A DNA stretch of 27,927 nucleotides from Methylotenera_A sp049687015 (GTDB lineage: Bacteria > Pseudomonadota > Gammaproteobacteria > Burkholderiales > Methylophilaceae): assembly GCA_049687015.1 (NCBI GenBank), contig JBAVIP010000080.1:1-27927 (forward strand). The letters are read 5' to 3'. The translations under genes were made by a program, and so were the position numbers. Of this stretch, positions 8,574 to 17,142 are shown piece after piece. Each line of letters starts with the position of its first letter. The first letter of the stretch is position 1. The notes beneath the pieces are model-generated. The model was not told where the DNA came from. It searched no databases and saw only the letters and a program-made list of their open reading frames with translations.

Positions 8574-10993
8574 TATGCCGTTTCCGCCTCTTGCTGATTA
8601 ATTGCAACGGTATATTTTTCGACCGTAATATCGCCCATCAAATCGCCCAGACCGACCGAATCCTCATGCGATGCCGTCACGCGCACACAGCCCATCGCCA
8701 CATGATTGTCCAGTCGCACAGTGAGTATTGCGCTGCCCTTATCCTGTTTCACCAGCACAGTATCGCCCTCCATCAAGCCAAGCTCGGCTATTAGCTCTGC
8801 GCGCATGCGCGCCATCGGTTTGGTGTTGTATTTGGTTTTTTGCAAAGGCGGCGAGCGGCGCACAATAGGATCTGATTCGTACATCGGCACCTCGCCGATG
8901 CGTTGCAAGCCTTCATGTTTGATGTTGACCTGAATTTCAACCAGCTCTTTCAGGTTGTTGTTCAAGCTGCGCCGCACCACGACGGAAGGTTTTTCACCAC
9001 CAAAAATCGCCTCTTTCACCTGTTCGCTGCTGTCAAAATCAAAGCCTGGTATACCTAAGGTATTCGCCAGCACGCGCAATACTTTCCAACCTGGTCGGCA
9101 TTCGCCCAGCGGCCTGGTCACGGCCGCAAAGCTTTGCACACGCCCTTCCATGCTCATAAACGTGCCGGAAGTCTCAGTAAACGGCGCGATTGGCAGCAAC
9201 ACATCCGCGCTTTCCAGCGCCTCCGATTTATAGGCAGTTAATGCCACCACGCATTCAGCTTGCGCCATCGCAGCTTTCGCCAATGCTGCGTGCTGGCAAT
9301 CCAGCTCAGGCTCAATGTTTAATAAAAGGTAGACCTTGCGTGGTACTTCTAACATTGCGCGCGCATGCATGCCCATGGCGCCAGGCATCACACCCATCAA
9401 GTGCATGCCTGTACTATTCGCGGCAGCAGGCAATATGCCGCCTTTCGCACCACAGATACCGCCAATAGCCTCTGCCATGCTATACATTTCGGTAAAACGC
9501 GGGTCACTCAGCGCCATATTGCCCAGGAAAATACCCACTTTTGGCGCAACAAGATCAACGTCACCCCCCATACCCGCCATGCTTTCTGCAATGGCCTGCG
9601 TGTTGTCGCGCACCTTGATATTGCCCAGCAAAAGCTCGAGCGATGGCGGCAGACATAAAGACAAACGCTGTATTTTGGACATGGCTTTGAGGATTTGCCC
9701 TAGCACATTCACCATATCATTGGGACGCACGATCACTTTATGCGCAACGTCCATTAACGGATTATTGTCCAGTGGGCTCACAATGGAAAGTTCGGCGCCG
9801 TTATTCACGGCCTTGCGGAATCTCTGCGCCAGCAGTGGATGCTCATTGCGCAAATTGGAGCCGATCAACAAAATACGATCCAGCTCTTCGATTTCCTGAA
9901 TATTGCAGCCCATCCAGGGTGTACCAATGCGTCTTCCATCCAGCCTGAAATCAGTTTGACGCAGACGATAATCCACATTGCTGCAGCCCAAGCCGGTAGC
10001 CAGTTGCTTGATTAAATAACCTTCTTCCATGGTGCTGTTTGGTGAAACCAGCACACCCAGCGATTCGCCGCCGTATTGTTTTGTGATGTCCTTTAACTGG
10101 CCCGCCGCAAACTCCAGCGCGGTTTTCCAGTCGGTTTCCTGCCAGGCACCATTATGCTTGATCATCGGCGTTTTGAGCCTATCCGGACTGTTCAAGCCTT
10201 CGTAGGAAAAGCGATCACGGTCCGACAGCCAGCATTCGTTAATGCTCTCTTTTTCGCGCGGTAACACGCGCATCACTTTATTGTCTTTTACATGCACTTC
10301 GATATGCGAACCCAAACCATCGTGTGGCGCGATGGATGGACGGCGTGTAAGCTCCCAGCTGCGCGCAGAATATCTGAACGGCTTGCTGGTGAGTGCACCC
10401 ACTGGACATAAATCAATAATATTGCCAGAAAGTTCTGAATTGACTGATTTGTCGACATATGCGGTGATTTCTGCATGTTCACCACGGTTGATCAGCCCCA
10501 ACTCCTGCATGCCGCCGACCTCTTTCAGGAAGCGCACACAGCGCGTACATTGAATGCAGCGTGTCATATCGGTGCTGATCAACGGGCCAATATTCTTGTT
10601 TAATACTACACGTTTTTCTTCGGTGTAGCGCGAACCACTGGCACCATAAGCTACGGCAATGTCCTGCAAATCACACTCACCGCCCTGGTCGCAAATCGGA
10701 CAATCCAGCGGGTGATTGATCAGCAAAAACTCCATCACGCTTTGCTGCGCTTCAACCGCCTCTTTGCTGCGCGTAAAAATCTTCATGCCGTCAACCACAG
10801 GCGTGGCACAAGCAGGTAATGGCTTGGCAAACTTTTCCACCTGCACCAGGCACATGCGGCAGTTGGCCGCGACCGACAATTTCTTGTGATAGCAAAAACG
10901 CGGAATGGCAATGCCGAGCTTATCGGCTGCATCAATGATGGTGCTGCCGTATTCGACATCAAGCGCTTTGCCGTCTATTTCTATTTGTACCAT
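8573..10993 (-). CDS. nuoG: NADH-quinone oxidoreductase subunit G (Fe-S, molybdopterin-like fold)
   Basis: NuoG is the largest peripheral-arm subunit and relays electrons from NuoE/NuoF to NuoI. The N-terminal ferredoxin domain has Cys34, 45, 48 and 62 for a 2Fe-2S cluster. The next motif has His95, Cys99, Cys102 and Cys108 (His-ligated 4Fe-4S cluster N5). Cys147, 150, 153 and Cys197 bind N4. The rest (about 215-806) is the molybdopterin-oxidoreductase-like part, which is believed not to hold a cofactor here. I see no CxxCxxxC motif after residue 200, so the extra cluster N7 of E. coli NuoG seems to be absent, as in many bacteria. The length of 806 residues is within range. The gene begins 14 bases after nuoF and overlaps nuoH by one base. 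Confidence 0.97.
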   Translation of the reverse strand: MVQIEIDGKALDVEYGSTIIDAADKLGIAIPRFCYHKKLSVAANCRMCLVQVEKFAKPLPACATPVVDGMKIFTRSKEAVEAQQSVMEFLLINHPLDCPICDQGGECDLQDIAVAYGASGSRYTEEKRVVLNKNIGPLISTDMTRCIQCTRCVRFLKEVGGMQELGLINRGEHAEITAYVDKSVNSELSGNIIDLCPVGALTSKPFRYSARSWELTRRPSIAPHDGLGSHIEVHVKDNKVMRVLPREKESINECWLSDRDRFSYEGLNSPDRLKTPMIKHNGAWQETDWKTALEFAAGQLKDITKQYGGESLGVLVSPNSTMEEGYLIKQLATGLGCSNVDYRLRQTDFRLDGRRIGTPWMGCNIQEIEELDRILLIGSNLRNEHPLLAQRFRKAVNNGAELSIVSPLDNNPLMDVAHKVIVRPNDMVNVLGQILKAMSKIQRLSLCLPPSLELLLGNIKVRDNTQAIAESMAGMGGDVDLVAPKVGIFLGNMALSDPRFTEMYSMAEAIGGICGAKGGILPAAANSTGMHLMGVMPGAMGMHARAMLEVPRKVYLLLNIEPELDCQHAALAKAAMAQAECVVALTAYKSEALESADVLLPIAPFTETSGTFMSMEGRVQSFAAVTRPLGECRPGWKVLRVLANTLGIPGFDFDSSEQVKEAIFGGEKPSVVVRRSLNNNLKELVEIQVNIKHEGLQRIGEVPMYESDPIVRRSPPLQKTKYNTKPMARMRAELIAELGLMEGDTVLVKQDKGSAILTVRLDNHVAMGCVRVTASHEDSVGLGDLMGDITVEKYTVAINQQEAETA

Positions 10994-11007
10994 CTTATTT
11001 TGCCTAA

Positions 11008-12339
11008 TTACTTTCCATCGACCATGCTTTTACCGTGCTGTATATAGTATTCAAATTCCGGCCTGAAATGCTTGATAAAACTCAACACGGGCGTAGCGGC
11101 CGCATCACCCAGCGCGCAAATGGTGCGGCCAGAAATGTTGTTGCTCACGTCCGTTAACAAATCCAAATCTTCCATTTTGCCATGTCCTTCGGTGATACGT
11201 TTAATCACGCGATATACCCAGCCTGTGCCTTCGCGGCACGGAGTACATTGACCGCAGCTCTCTTCGTAAAAAAAGTAGCTCAGGCGTTTAAGCGTTTTTA
11301 CCATGCAGGTGGTCTCATCCATCACAATCATGGAGCCCGCACCAAGGCTGGAGCCTGCCTTACTTAAGCCATCATAATCCATGCTGGCCTTCATGATCAT
11401 CTCGGCTGTCATGACCGGCGTAGATGGTCCACCCGGAATAACCGCCTTGAGCTTGCGTCCTTTCCAGACCCCGCCCGCCAATGCTAGCAATTCGGTAAAT
11501 GGTGTACCCATCCTGACTTCATAATTACCCGGTTTTTCTACATGGCCGGAGACTGAAAATATCTTGCTACCGCCCGAGTTAGGCACACCCAACTCTGCAA
11601 ACGCCTGGCCGCCATGCTGCAATATCCACGGAATGCTGGCATAGCTTTCGGTGTTATTCACATTGGTTGGCTTGCCAAAGACGCCGTAACTGGCAGGGAA
11701 CGGCGGCTTAAAACGCGGCTGGCCTTTTTTGCCCTCGATAGACTCAATCAGCGCGGTTTCTTCGCCGCAAATATAAGCGCCGTAGCCATGCACGGCGTAT
11801 AAATCAAAGCTGAAATTAGTGCCGAATAAATTCTGGCCTAAATAGCCAGCCGCCTTGGCTTCATGTAAAGCGGCCTCAAAAACTTCGTAATCCTGCCAGA
11901 TTTCGCCATGAATGTAGTTATAGCCAACGCGCGCGCCCAGCGTATAAGCTGCAATCGCCATGCCTTCAATGATCTGATGCGGGTTGTAGCGCAGAATATC
12001 GCGGTCCTTAAAAGTGCCCGGCTCGCCTTCATCGGTATTGCAGACCAGGTACTTCGTGCCATCGAAATAGCGCGGCATAAAGCTCCATTTAAGCCCAGTC
12101 GGAAAGCCTGCGCCGCCACGCCCGCGCAAACCGGACACTTTCACTTGGGTGATAATATCAACCGCTTTTACTTTTTCGGTAACGATTCTTTTGAGTTGTG
12201 AATAACCACCCAGCTTCTCGTAGGACTCAAGTGAGGAGGGATTTTTTTCTGTTAAGGTACGCAAAGTGACCAGCGTCTGGCCCTTTAAATCAGTCTTCGC
12301 AGGCTTGTTTGCTTTAGATTGAACCGTCTTGGTAGCCAT
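11008..12339 (-). CDS. nuoF: NADH-quinone oxidoreductase subunit F (NADH/FMN-binding)
   Basis: NuoF oxidises NADH, passes the electrons to FMN and on to cluster N3. The glycine-rich NADH-site motif GRGGAGFPTGLKWSF lies near residues 73-87, the FMN-site motif ICGEETALIESIEGKKGQP near 190-208, and the N3 ligands are Cys362, 365, 368 and Cys408. The length is 443 residues; the first 20 or so are a basic, variable extension (many Lys, Ala and Thr) ahead of the conserved core. The ATG overlaps the nuoE stop by one base. Confidence 0.98.
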   Translation of the reverse strand: MATKTVQSKANKPAKTDLKGQTLVTLRTLTEKNPSSLESYEKLGGYSQLKRIVTEKVKAVDIITQVKVSGLRGRGGAGFPTGLKWSFMPRYFDGTKYLVCNTDEGEPGTFKDRDILRYNPHQIIEGMAIAAYTLGARVGYNYIHGEIWQDYEVFEAALHEAKAAGYLGQNLFGTNFSFDLYAVHGYGAYICGEETALIESIEGKKGQPRFKPPFPASYGVFGKPTNVNNTESYASIPWILQHGGQAFAELGVPNSGGSKIFSVSGHVEKPGNYEVRMGTPFTELLALAGGVWKGRKLKAVIPGGPSTPVMTAEMIMKASMDYDGLSKAGSSLGAGSMIVMDETTCMVKTLKRLSYFFYEESCGQCTPCREGTGWVYRVIKRITEGHGKMEDLDLLTDVSNNISGRTICALGDAAATPVLSFIKHFRPEFEYYIQHGKSMVDGK

Positions 12340-12812
12340 TATTTCAAGCCCTCAAGAATTTCATCTACGCTTTCAGGCGTTAAGTTTTCATGCATGGTGT
12401 GATTATTCACCGTCATGAGTGGCGCACCGCTGCATGCGCCCATGCATTCGCCTTCTTTCAGGCAGAATTTACCATCAGCCGTGACTTCATCAAACCCCAC
12501 GCCCAGCTTGGCTTGCAGATGGTTCACAATGGCGTCACTGTCGCGCAGCATGCACGAAATGTTAGTACAAACCGTAATTTTATATTTGCCGACCGGTTCC
12601 AGATCATACATGTTGTAGAAAGTCACCACTTCCATCGCCGCAATTTCAGGCATGCGCAAGTATTCAGCCACTTCACTAATACATTCCTGTGACAACCAGC
12701 CGCGCTCGGTCTGCACAATGCGCAAGGCAGACATCACCGCTGCCTGACGCTGATCGGCGGGGTATTTGGTGAGCTCGTAGTCGATTTTTTGTATAGCTTC
12801 TTTACTTAACAT
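12339..12812 (-). CDS. nuoE: NADH-quinone oxidoreductase subunit E (2Fe-2S)
   Basis: NuoE is the thioredoxin-fold subunit that binds 2Fe-2S cluster N1a next to NuoF. The four ligands are visible: Cys82 and Cys87 in CTNISC, Cys123 and Cys127 in CMGAC. The N-terminal helical domain (residues 1-70) includes the usual AVMSALRIVQTERGWLS. The length of 157 residues is typical. It starts four bases after nuoD and overlaps nuoF by one base. Confidence 0.98.
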   Translation of the reverse strand: MLSKEAIQKIDYELTKYPADQRQAAVMSALRIVQTERGWLSQECISEVAEYLRMPEIAAMEVVTFYNMYDLEPVGKYKITVCTNISCMLRDSDAIVNHLQAKLGVGFDEVTADGKFCLKEGECMGACSGAPLMTVNNHTMHENLTPESVDEILEGLK

Positions 12813-12816
12813 GCTT

Positions 12817-14070
12817 TTATCTATCTATCTCTCCAAAGACAATATCCTGCGTACCAATAATCGCTACCAGGTCAGCAATCATGTGTCCTTTGGTCATCTC
12901 ATCCAACGCTGCCAAATGAGAGAAACCTGGCGCACGTATTTTTAAACGATACGGCTTATTAGCGCCATCTGAAATCATGTAAATGCCAAACTCACCTTTG
13001 GGATGCTCCACCGCCGCATAGGCCTCACCTGCTGGTACGTGGAAGCCTTCGGTAAACAATTTAAAGTGGTGAATCATGTCTTCCATATTGGTTTTCATGC
13101 TCTCGCGGTCAGGCGGGGCCACTTTGTTATCTGCCGTAATCACTGGACCTGGATTTTTGCGCAGCCAATCCACACATTGTTTGATAATGCGATTCGATTG
13201 CCTGAATTCTTCCATGCGCACCAGATATCGATCATAACAATCACCGTTCACGCCCACAGGGATGTCGAAATCCAAATTCGCATACACTTCATACGGTTGT
13301 TTCTTGCGTAAATCCCATTCCACACCGGAGCCGCGCAGCATAGGCCCGGTCATGCCCAGTGCCAATGCACGTTCCGGCGATACCACGCCGATGCCTACCG
13401 TGCGCTGCTTCCAGATGCGGTTATCCGTGAGCAAGGTTTCATATTCATCTACATACTTAGGAAAGCGGTTGGTGAAATCTTCAATAAAATCCAGCACCGA
13501 ACCTTGGCGATTTTCATTGAGCCTGCTGATTTCTTTCGTACTTCTAAATGTAGTCGTTTCATGCTGCGGCATTTGGTTGGGCAAATCACGATATACACCG
13601 CCAGGACGGTAGTATGCTGCATGCATACGTGCACCGGAAACCGCTTCATACACATCAAACAAATCTTCACGCTCGCGGAAAGCATATAAAAACACCGTCA
13701 TCGCGCCGACGTCCAGCGCGTGTGCGCCTAACCAGAGCAAATGGTTCAGCACGCGCGTGATTTCATCGAACATCACGCGAATGTACTGCGCGCGGACTGG
13801 CACTTCCAGCCCCAGCATCTTTTCAATCGCCATCACATAAGCATGCTCGTTTGCCATCATCGAGACGTAATCGAGGCGATCCATGTAGGGTACCGATTGC
13901 AGGTAAGTACGATTCTCTGCCAGCTTTTCAGTCGCGCGATGCAATAAGCCAATGTGCGGGTCAGCGCGCTGAATCACTTCCCCATCCAGCTCCAGCACTA
14001 GGCGCAGCACGCCATGTGCAGCCGGATGCTGCGGGCCAAAATTCATCGTATAGTTTCTAATCTCAGCCAT
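12817..14070 (-). CDS. nuoD: NADH-quinone oxidoreductase subunit D (49 kDa-type)
   Basis: NuoD lines the quinone reduction site with NuoB and is related to the large subunit of NiFe hydrogenases, but lacks the metal-binding cysteines. I choose the ATG at 14070 (MAEIRNYTMNFGPQHPAAHGV) because the family begins this way; an upstream codon at 14085 would add five residues. That gives 417 residues. The conserved GPQHPAAHG and HIGLLHRATEK motifs that shape the quinone site are intact. The start overlaps the nuoC stop (14063) by eight bases. NuoC and NuoD are separate here, not fused as in E. coli. Confidence 0.97.
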   Translation of the reverse strand: MAEIRNYTMNFGPQHPAAHGVLRLVLELDGEVIQRADPHIGLLHRATEKLAENRTYLQSVPYMDRLDYVSMMANEHAYVMAIEKMLGLEVPVRAQYIRVMFDEITRVLNHLLWLGAHALDVGAMTVFLYAFREREDLFDVYEAVSGARMHAAYYRPGGVYRDLPNQMPQHETTTFRSTKEISRLNENRQGSVLDFIEDFTNRFPKYVDEYETLLTDNRIWKQRTVGIGVVSPERALALGMTGPMLRGSGVEWDLRKKQPYEVYANLDFDIPVGVNGDCYDRYLVRMEEFRQSNRIIKQCVDWLRKNPGPVITADNKVAPPDRESMKTNMEDMIHHFKLFTEGFHVPAGEAYAAVEHPKGEFGIYMISDGANKPYRLKIRAPGFSHLAALDEMTKGHMIADLVAIIGTQDIVFGEIDR

Positions 14071-14656
14071 GTGCACCTTCATCACGAATCACACGCGGCA
14101 CGTTATTGCGCAGCTCAATCGAAACCGGCTGATAAATCACGCGCTGCTGCTCGGGGTCGTAACGCATTTCGACGTTACCGATCATGGGGAAATCTTTACG
14201 GAACGGATGGCCGACAAAGCCGTAATCCGTGAGTATGCGGCGCAAATCAGGATGGTTTTCAAACATAATGCCAAATAAATCAAAGGCCTCACGCTCATAC
14301 CAGTTTGCCACGGGCCAGACATCCACCAAGGTTGGCAATACAGGAAAATCGTCATCCTGTGTGAAAACGCGCAACCGCACACGCTGATTCAAACTGACTG
14401 AAAGCAAATGCAACACCACCGCGTAACGCGCGCCTGCCCATGTGCCGTCTTTGTAATCAGCATAATCGACACCGCATAAATCAATCAGCTGCTCAAACTT
14501 AAGCTCGGCATGGTCACGCAGCTTGGCGCATACTTCGATTAAATGCTCTGCCTTGCATTCAATGGTAATTTCGCCCAAAGCAACCGTGTGCTTTGTAATA
14601 TAGCCGCTTAAAGCCAATTTAAGCTGTGCGGACAAATGATCGGATTTAGCTGACAT
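14063..14656 (-). CDS. nuoC: NADH-quinone oxidoreductase subunit C (30 kDa-type)
   Basis: NuoC is a structural subunit of the peripheral arm that packs against NuoD. The ATG at 14656 (MSAKSDHLSAQL) gives 197 residues, in keeping with the family. The frame runs on upstream to 14845, but that part overlaps nuoB, is rich in Cys, Arg and Trp, and does not resemble NuoC. The signature WYEREAFDLFGIMFENHPDLRRILTDYGF is present near the middle to C-terminal part, followed by GHPFRKDFPM. The gene follows nuoB after 16 bases. Confidence 0.96.
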   Translation of the reverse strand: MSAKSDHLSAQLKLALSGYITKHTVALGEITIECKAEHLIEVCAKLRDHAELKFEQLIDLCGVDYADYKDGTWAGARYAVVLHLLSVSLNQRVRLRVFTQDDDFPVLPTLVDVWPVANWYEREAFDLFGIMFENHPDLRRILTDYGFVGHPFRKDFPMIGNVEMRYDPEQQRVIYQPVSIELRNNVPRVIRDEGAHG

Positions 14657-14672
14657 GGTTTTTATTGTTAAG

Positions 14673-15149
14673 TTAGCGTGCAATGGTATTGGTGCGCCTA
14701 ATTTTTTTCTGCAACTGAATAATGCCATACAGCAAGGCCTCTGCGGTCGGCGGGCACCCTGGCACATAAACATCCACCGGCACAATGCGGTCACAACCAC
14801 GCACCACCGCATAGGAATAATGGTAATAACCGCCGCCATTGGCACAACTGCCCATGGAAATCACCCAGCGCGGCTCGGCCATTTGATCGTATACTTTACG
14901 CAAAGCAGGCGCCATTTTATTGACCAGCGTACCTGCCACAATCATCACGTCCGATTGGCGTGGGCTTGGGCGGAACACGATACCGAAGCGGTCTAAATCA
15001 TAACGCGCAGCACCCGCATGCATCATTTCCACCGCGCAACAAGCCAAGCCGAACGTCATCGGCCACATGGAACCGGTGCGTGTGTAGTTAATCACCGTAT
15101 CCAGTGTGGTGGTTATAAACCCTTTTTCCAGAACGCCTTCTAAACTCAT
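14673..15149 (-). CDS. nuoB: NADH-quinone oxidoreductase subunit B (cluster N2)
   Basis: NuoB binds N2, the last Fe-S cluster before quinone. The ligands are Cys37 and Cys38 (the adjacent pair in GLACCAVEMMH), Cys102 (GSCANGG) and Cys132 (VPGCPPTAE). The length is 158 residues, the common bacterial size. It starts one base after the nuoA stop. Confidence 0.98.
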   Translation of the reverse strand: MSLEGVLEKGFITTTLDTVINYTRTGSMWPMTFGLACCAVEMMHAGAARYDLDRFGIVFRPSPRQSDVMIVAGTLVNKMAPALRKVYDQMAEPRWVISMGSCANGGGYYHYSYAVVRGCDRIVPVDVYVPGCPPTAEALLYGIIQLQKKIRRTNTIAR

Positions 15150-15150
15150 A

Positions 15151-15507
15151 TTAATCCCACTCGAGAGCGCCTTTCACCCATTCATAGATGAAGCCCACGA
15201 CCAAAACACCGAGAAACACTAGCATCGCCACAAACCCGAACAGGCCAATTTCTTTCAGCACTACCGCCCACGGAAATAAAAACGCGATTTCCAGATCGAA
15301 CAGAATAAACAGGATGGCCACCAGATAATAACGCACGTCGAACTTCATACGCGCATCTTCAAACGCTTCAAAACCACATTCGTAAGGGGAGTTTTTTTCG
15401 GAATCCGGCTTGTTGGGAGAAACCAGTTTACCTAGCACAAGGGGAACAACGCCGACCGCCAAGCCTACGAAAATAAACAACAATATCGGAAAATAATTTT
15501 CTAGCAC
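15151..15507 (-). CDS. nuoA: NADH-quinone oxidoreductase subunit A
   Basis: First gene of the nuo operon; a three-helix membrane subunit of 118 residues. The conserved block NSPYECGFEAFEDARMKFDVRYYLVAILFILFDLEIAFLFPW spans about residues 39-80, with the Cys of the loop that is exposed during the active/deactive change. The start codon is GTG at 15507: an in-frame TAG lies only two codons upstream (15511-15513), so no longer form is possible. A GGGG-containing Shine-Dalgarno-like stretch lies about ten bases before the GTG. Confidence 0.97.
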   Translation of the reverse strand: MLENYFPILLFIFVGLAVGVVPLVLGKLVSPNKPDSEKNSPYECGFEAFEDARMKFDVRYYLVAILFILFDLEIAFLFPWAVVLKEIGLFGFVAMLVFLGVLVVGFIYEWVKGALEWD

Positions 15508-15535
15508 TCGCTAGCCCCAAACTGAATTACCAAAA

Positions 15536-15565
15536 ATAGTAATTAATAAATTTAATTAATTGCAA
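15536..15565 (-). promoter_or_regulatory. Possible sigma70-type promoter for the nuo operon
   Basis: On the minus strand a TTGCAA (15565-15560) is followed after 18 bases by TACTAT (15541-15536), about 30 bases before the nuoA GTG, in a very AT-rich stretch. The match to the consensus is partial. No convincing hairpin separates nuo from the upstream tRNA gene, so read-through from secG/tRNA is also possible. Confidence 0.3.
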
Positions 15566-15674
15566 TGCTTTACTCTGACATGATTTTTGTAACGGAGTTT
15601 TCACAAACACCGCTGGAACAAATGCTCAGTTCACCACTTTAAATTAATTATTCATACTGATTATGCTTAACATT

Positions 15675-15759
15675 TGGTGCCGTCGGCGAGACTCGAACTC
15701 GCACGACTTTCGCCACTACCCCCTCAAGATAGCGTGTCTACCAATTCCACCACGACGGC
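15675..15759 (-). tRNA. tRNA-Leu (anticodon GAG)
   Basis: The reverse strand folds as a class II tRNA. Acceptor arm GCCGTCG (from 15759) pairs with CGACGGC, followed by discriminator A and an encoded CCA (15677-15675). The D-arm is GTGGAATTGGTAGACAC. The anticodon stem CTATC/GGTAG encloses TTGAGGG, giving GAG. A long variable arm is present, and the T-arm is GCGAG-TTCGAGT-CTCGC. It closely resembles E. coli leuU, which also lies directly after secG. It reads leucine CUC/CUU codons. Confidence 0.97.
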
Positions 15760-15807
15760 CGTTGTTAGGTTCACCTCAAATTACAGTGATTAGGTTTATC
15801 CTAAAAA

Positions 15808-16173
15808 TTAGTTAGGAACATCTTTCGATGCATTGCCAGAGGGTGTTGTTTCTACCGGTTTAGTGTCAAGCGGTTTAGTTTCTGCAGGCTTAACCGCTTC
15901 AGATTTAACTTCCTGCACCTTCACCACACTGCCGTTGCCTGCACGATGACTTGTCATATAAGCCAGCGTTAAGCTGGTTGCAAAAAAGATCGTGACACAG
16001 ATTGCGGTGGCTTTGCTCATGAAATTGGATGAGCCGCTCACGCCAAACAGGCTGCCAGAGGCGCCACTGCCAAATGCTGCACCCATATCCGCGCCCTTGC
16101 CATGCTGCAACAGCACCAGGCCAATCACGCCGGCCGCAGCCAGCACATGAATAATTGTTACTAAATTTTCCAT
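15808..16173 (-). CDS. secG: Preprotein translocase subunit SecG
   Basis: SecG is the small accessory membrane subunit of the SecYEG channel. The 121 residues start with the first helix (about 1-22, MENLVTIIHVLAAAGVIGLV) and then the family signature LLQHGKGADMGAAFGSGASGSLFGVSGSSNF. A second helix follows at about 52-72. The tail (75-121) is hydrophilic, with repeated Lys-Pro/Thr-Lys-Pro units, and is poorly conserved in the family. The gene lies between tpiA and tRNA-Leu, a common proteobacterial order. Confidence 0.97.
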   Translation of the reverse strand: MENLVTIIHVLAAAGVIGLVLLQHGKGADMGAAFGSGASGSLFGVSGSSNFMSKATAICVTIFFATSLTLAYMTSHRAGNGSVVKVQEVKSEAVKPAETKPLDTKPVETTPSGNASKDVPN

Positions 16174-16275
16174 CTAACTTAAATCTTTCAAAAATATTAA
16201 TTAGCTGAAGTATTATTGATCATAATATTTTAACTATGATGAATTCCGTCTTATGAATTCTGTAATTCGGCCTTT

Positions 16276-17064
16276 TTACTGCGCTGATTCCTCAGCCGCA
16301 AGGCAAATCTCTTCAAACGCTTGCGCATTGAGTGAGCACTTGCCAATTAGCCCGCCATCGATATTCGGCACAACGAATAATTGTACCGCATTTTGCGGGT
16401 TTACGCTGCCCCCATAGAGGATTTTTAACCGGCCTGCAGCGTCCGCATTCAAATTTGAGATCTTGCCGCGAATGAATTTATGCATAGCTTGCGCCTGGGC
16501 CGGCGTGGCTGCCAAGCCCGTGCCTATTGCCCAAATCGGCTCATACGAAATCACGGCGTCGGCAAAAACTTCAGCGCCGTACATGCTGATCACAGTGTCC
16601 AGCTGCTTGCCTACCACCATCTCCATCACGCCTGCCTCGCGCTCAATCAGCGTCTCACCCACACACAAAATCGGCGTTAGGCCGTGCTTTTGGGCCACCA
16701 TGAATTTTTGTGCGATATTTTCGTCCGATTCGCAATACGCCGTGCTGCGCTCGGAGTGGCCAATAATCACGTAAGTGCAGCCAAAATCGCGCAACATCGC
16801 CGCACTGACTTCACCCGTAAATGGACCCTCTTCATTTTTGGCGACATTTTGCGCACCCCAGGCGATGCTGGTATGCTGCAATAAGCTTTGCAACTGCGCG
16901 AGATAAGGATACGGCGCGCAAACCACGACTTGGGTATGATTCAGGCCTGAAAGCGTCGCGACAAAATCTGTCAGCATGACCTCATTCTGCTTGAGGTTGC
17001 CATGCATTTTCCAGTTAGCAACGACTATTTTTTTTGCGTTTTTTAGAGAAGCCTGTTGAGCCAT
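16276..17064 (-). CDS. tpiA: Triosephosphate isomerase
   Basis: TpiA interconverts dihydroxyacetone phosphate and glyceraldehyde 3-phosphate in glycolysis and gluconeogenesis. I use the ATG at 17064 (MAQQASLKNAKKIVVANWKM), preceded by an AAGG Shine-Dalgarno-like element; the open frame extends to 17106 without family similarity. That gives 262 residues. Active-site elements are visible: Lys in NWKMHG, His in IIGHSERS, the catalytic Glu in SYEPIWAIGTG (loop 6), and phosphate-binding GGSVNPQN. The enzyme is a cytoplasmic TIM barrel, usually a dimer. Confidence 0.98.
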   Translation of the reverse strand: MAQQASLKNAKKIVVANWKMHGNLKQNEVMLTDFVATLSGLNHTQVVVCAPYPYLAQLQSLLQHTSIAWGAQNVAKNEEGPFTGEVSAAMLRDFGCTYVIIGHSERSTAYCESDENIAQKFMVAQKHGLTPILCVGETLIEREAGVMEMVVGKQLDTVISMYGAEVFADAVISYEPIWAIGTGLAATPAQAQAMHKFIRGKISNLNADAAGRLKILYGGSVNPQNAVQLFVVPNIDGGLIGKCSLNAQAFEEICLAAEESAQ

Positions 17065-17142
17065 TGGAAGCGCCTTAAGAATTGGCGCGAATTTTACGCG
17101 CGCCAATGCGTTTGGTCAATGTAAAAGCTGATACCGGCTCGT

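Noticed and set aside
9336..9899. 187-codon plus-strand open frame opposite nuoG
   Set aside because: Fully antisense to conserved NuoG sequence; Ser/Pro/Ile-rich translation without motifs, so a shadow frame.
14657..14845. N-terminal extension of nuoC upstream of the ATG at 14656
   Set aside because: It runs out of frame through nuoB and its translation is unlike NuoC; the conserved nuoB frame explains this DNA.
16174..16275. AT-rich gap between tpiA and secG with two gaattc words, examined as a terminator or operator
   Set aside because: No stable GC stem with a T run and no convincing symmetric operator could be found.
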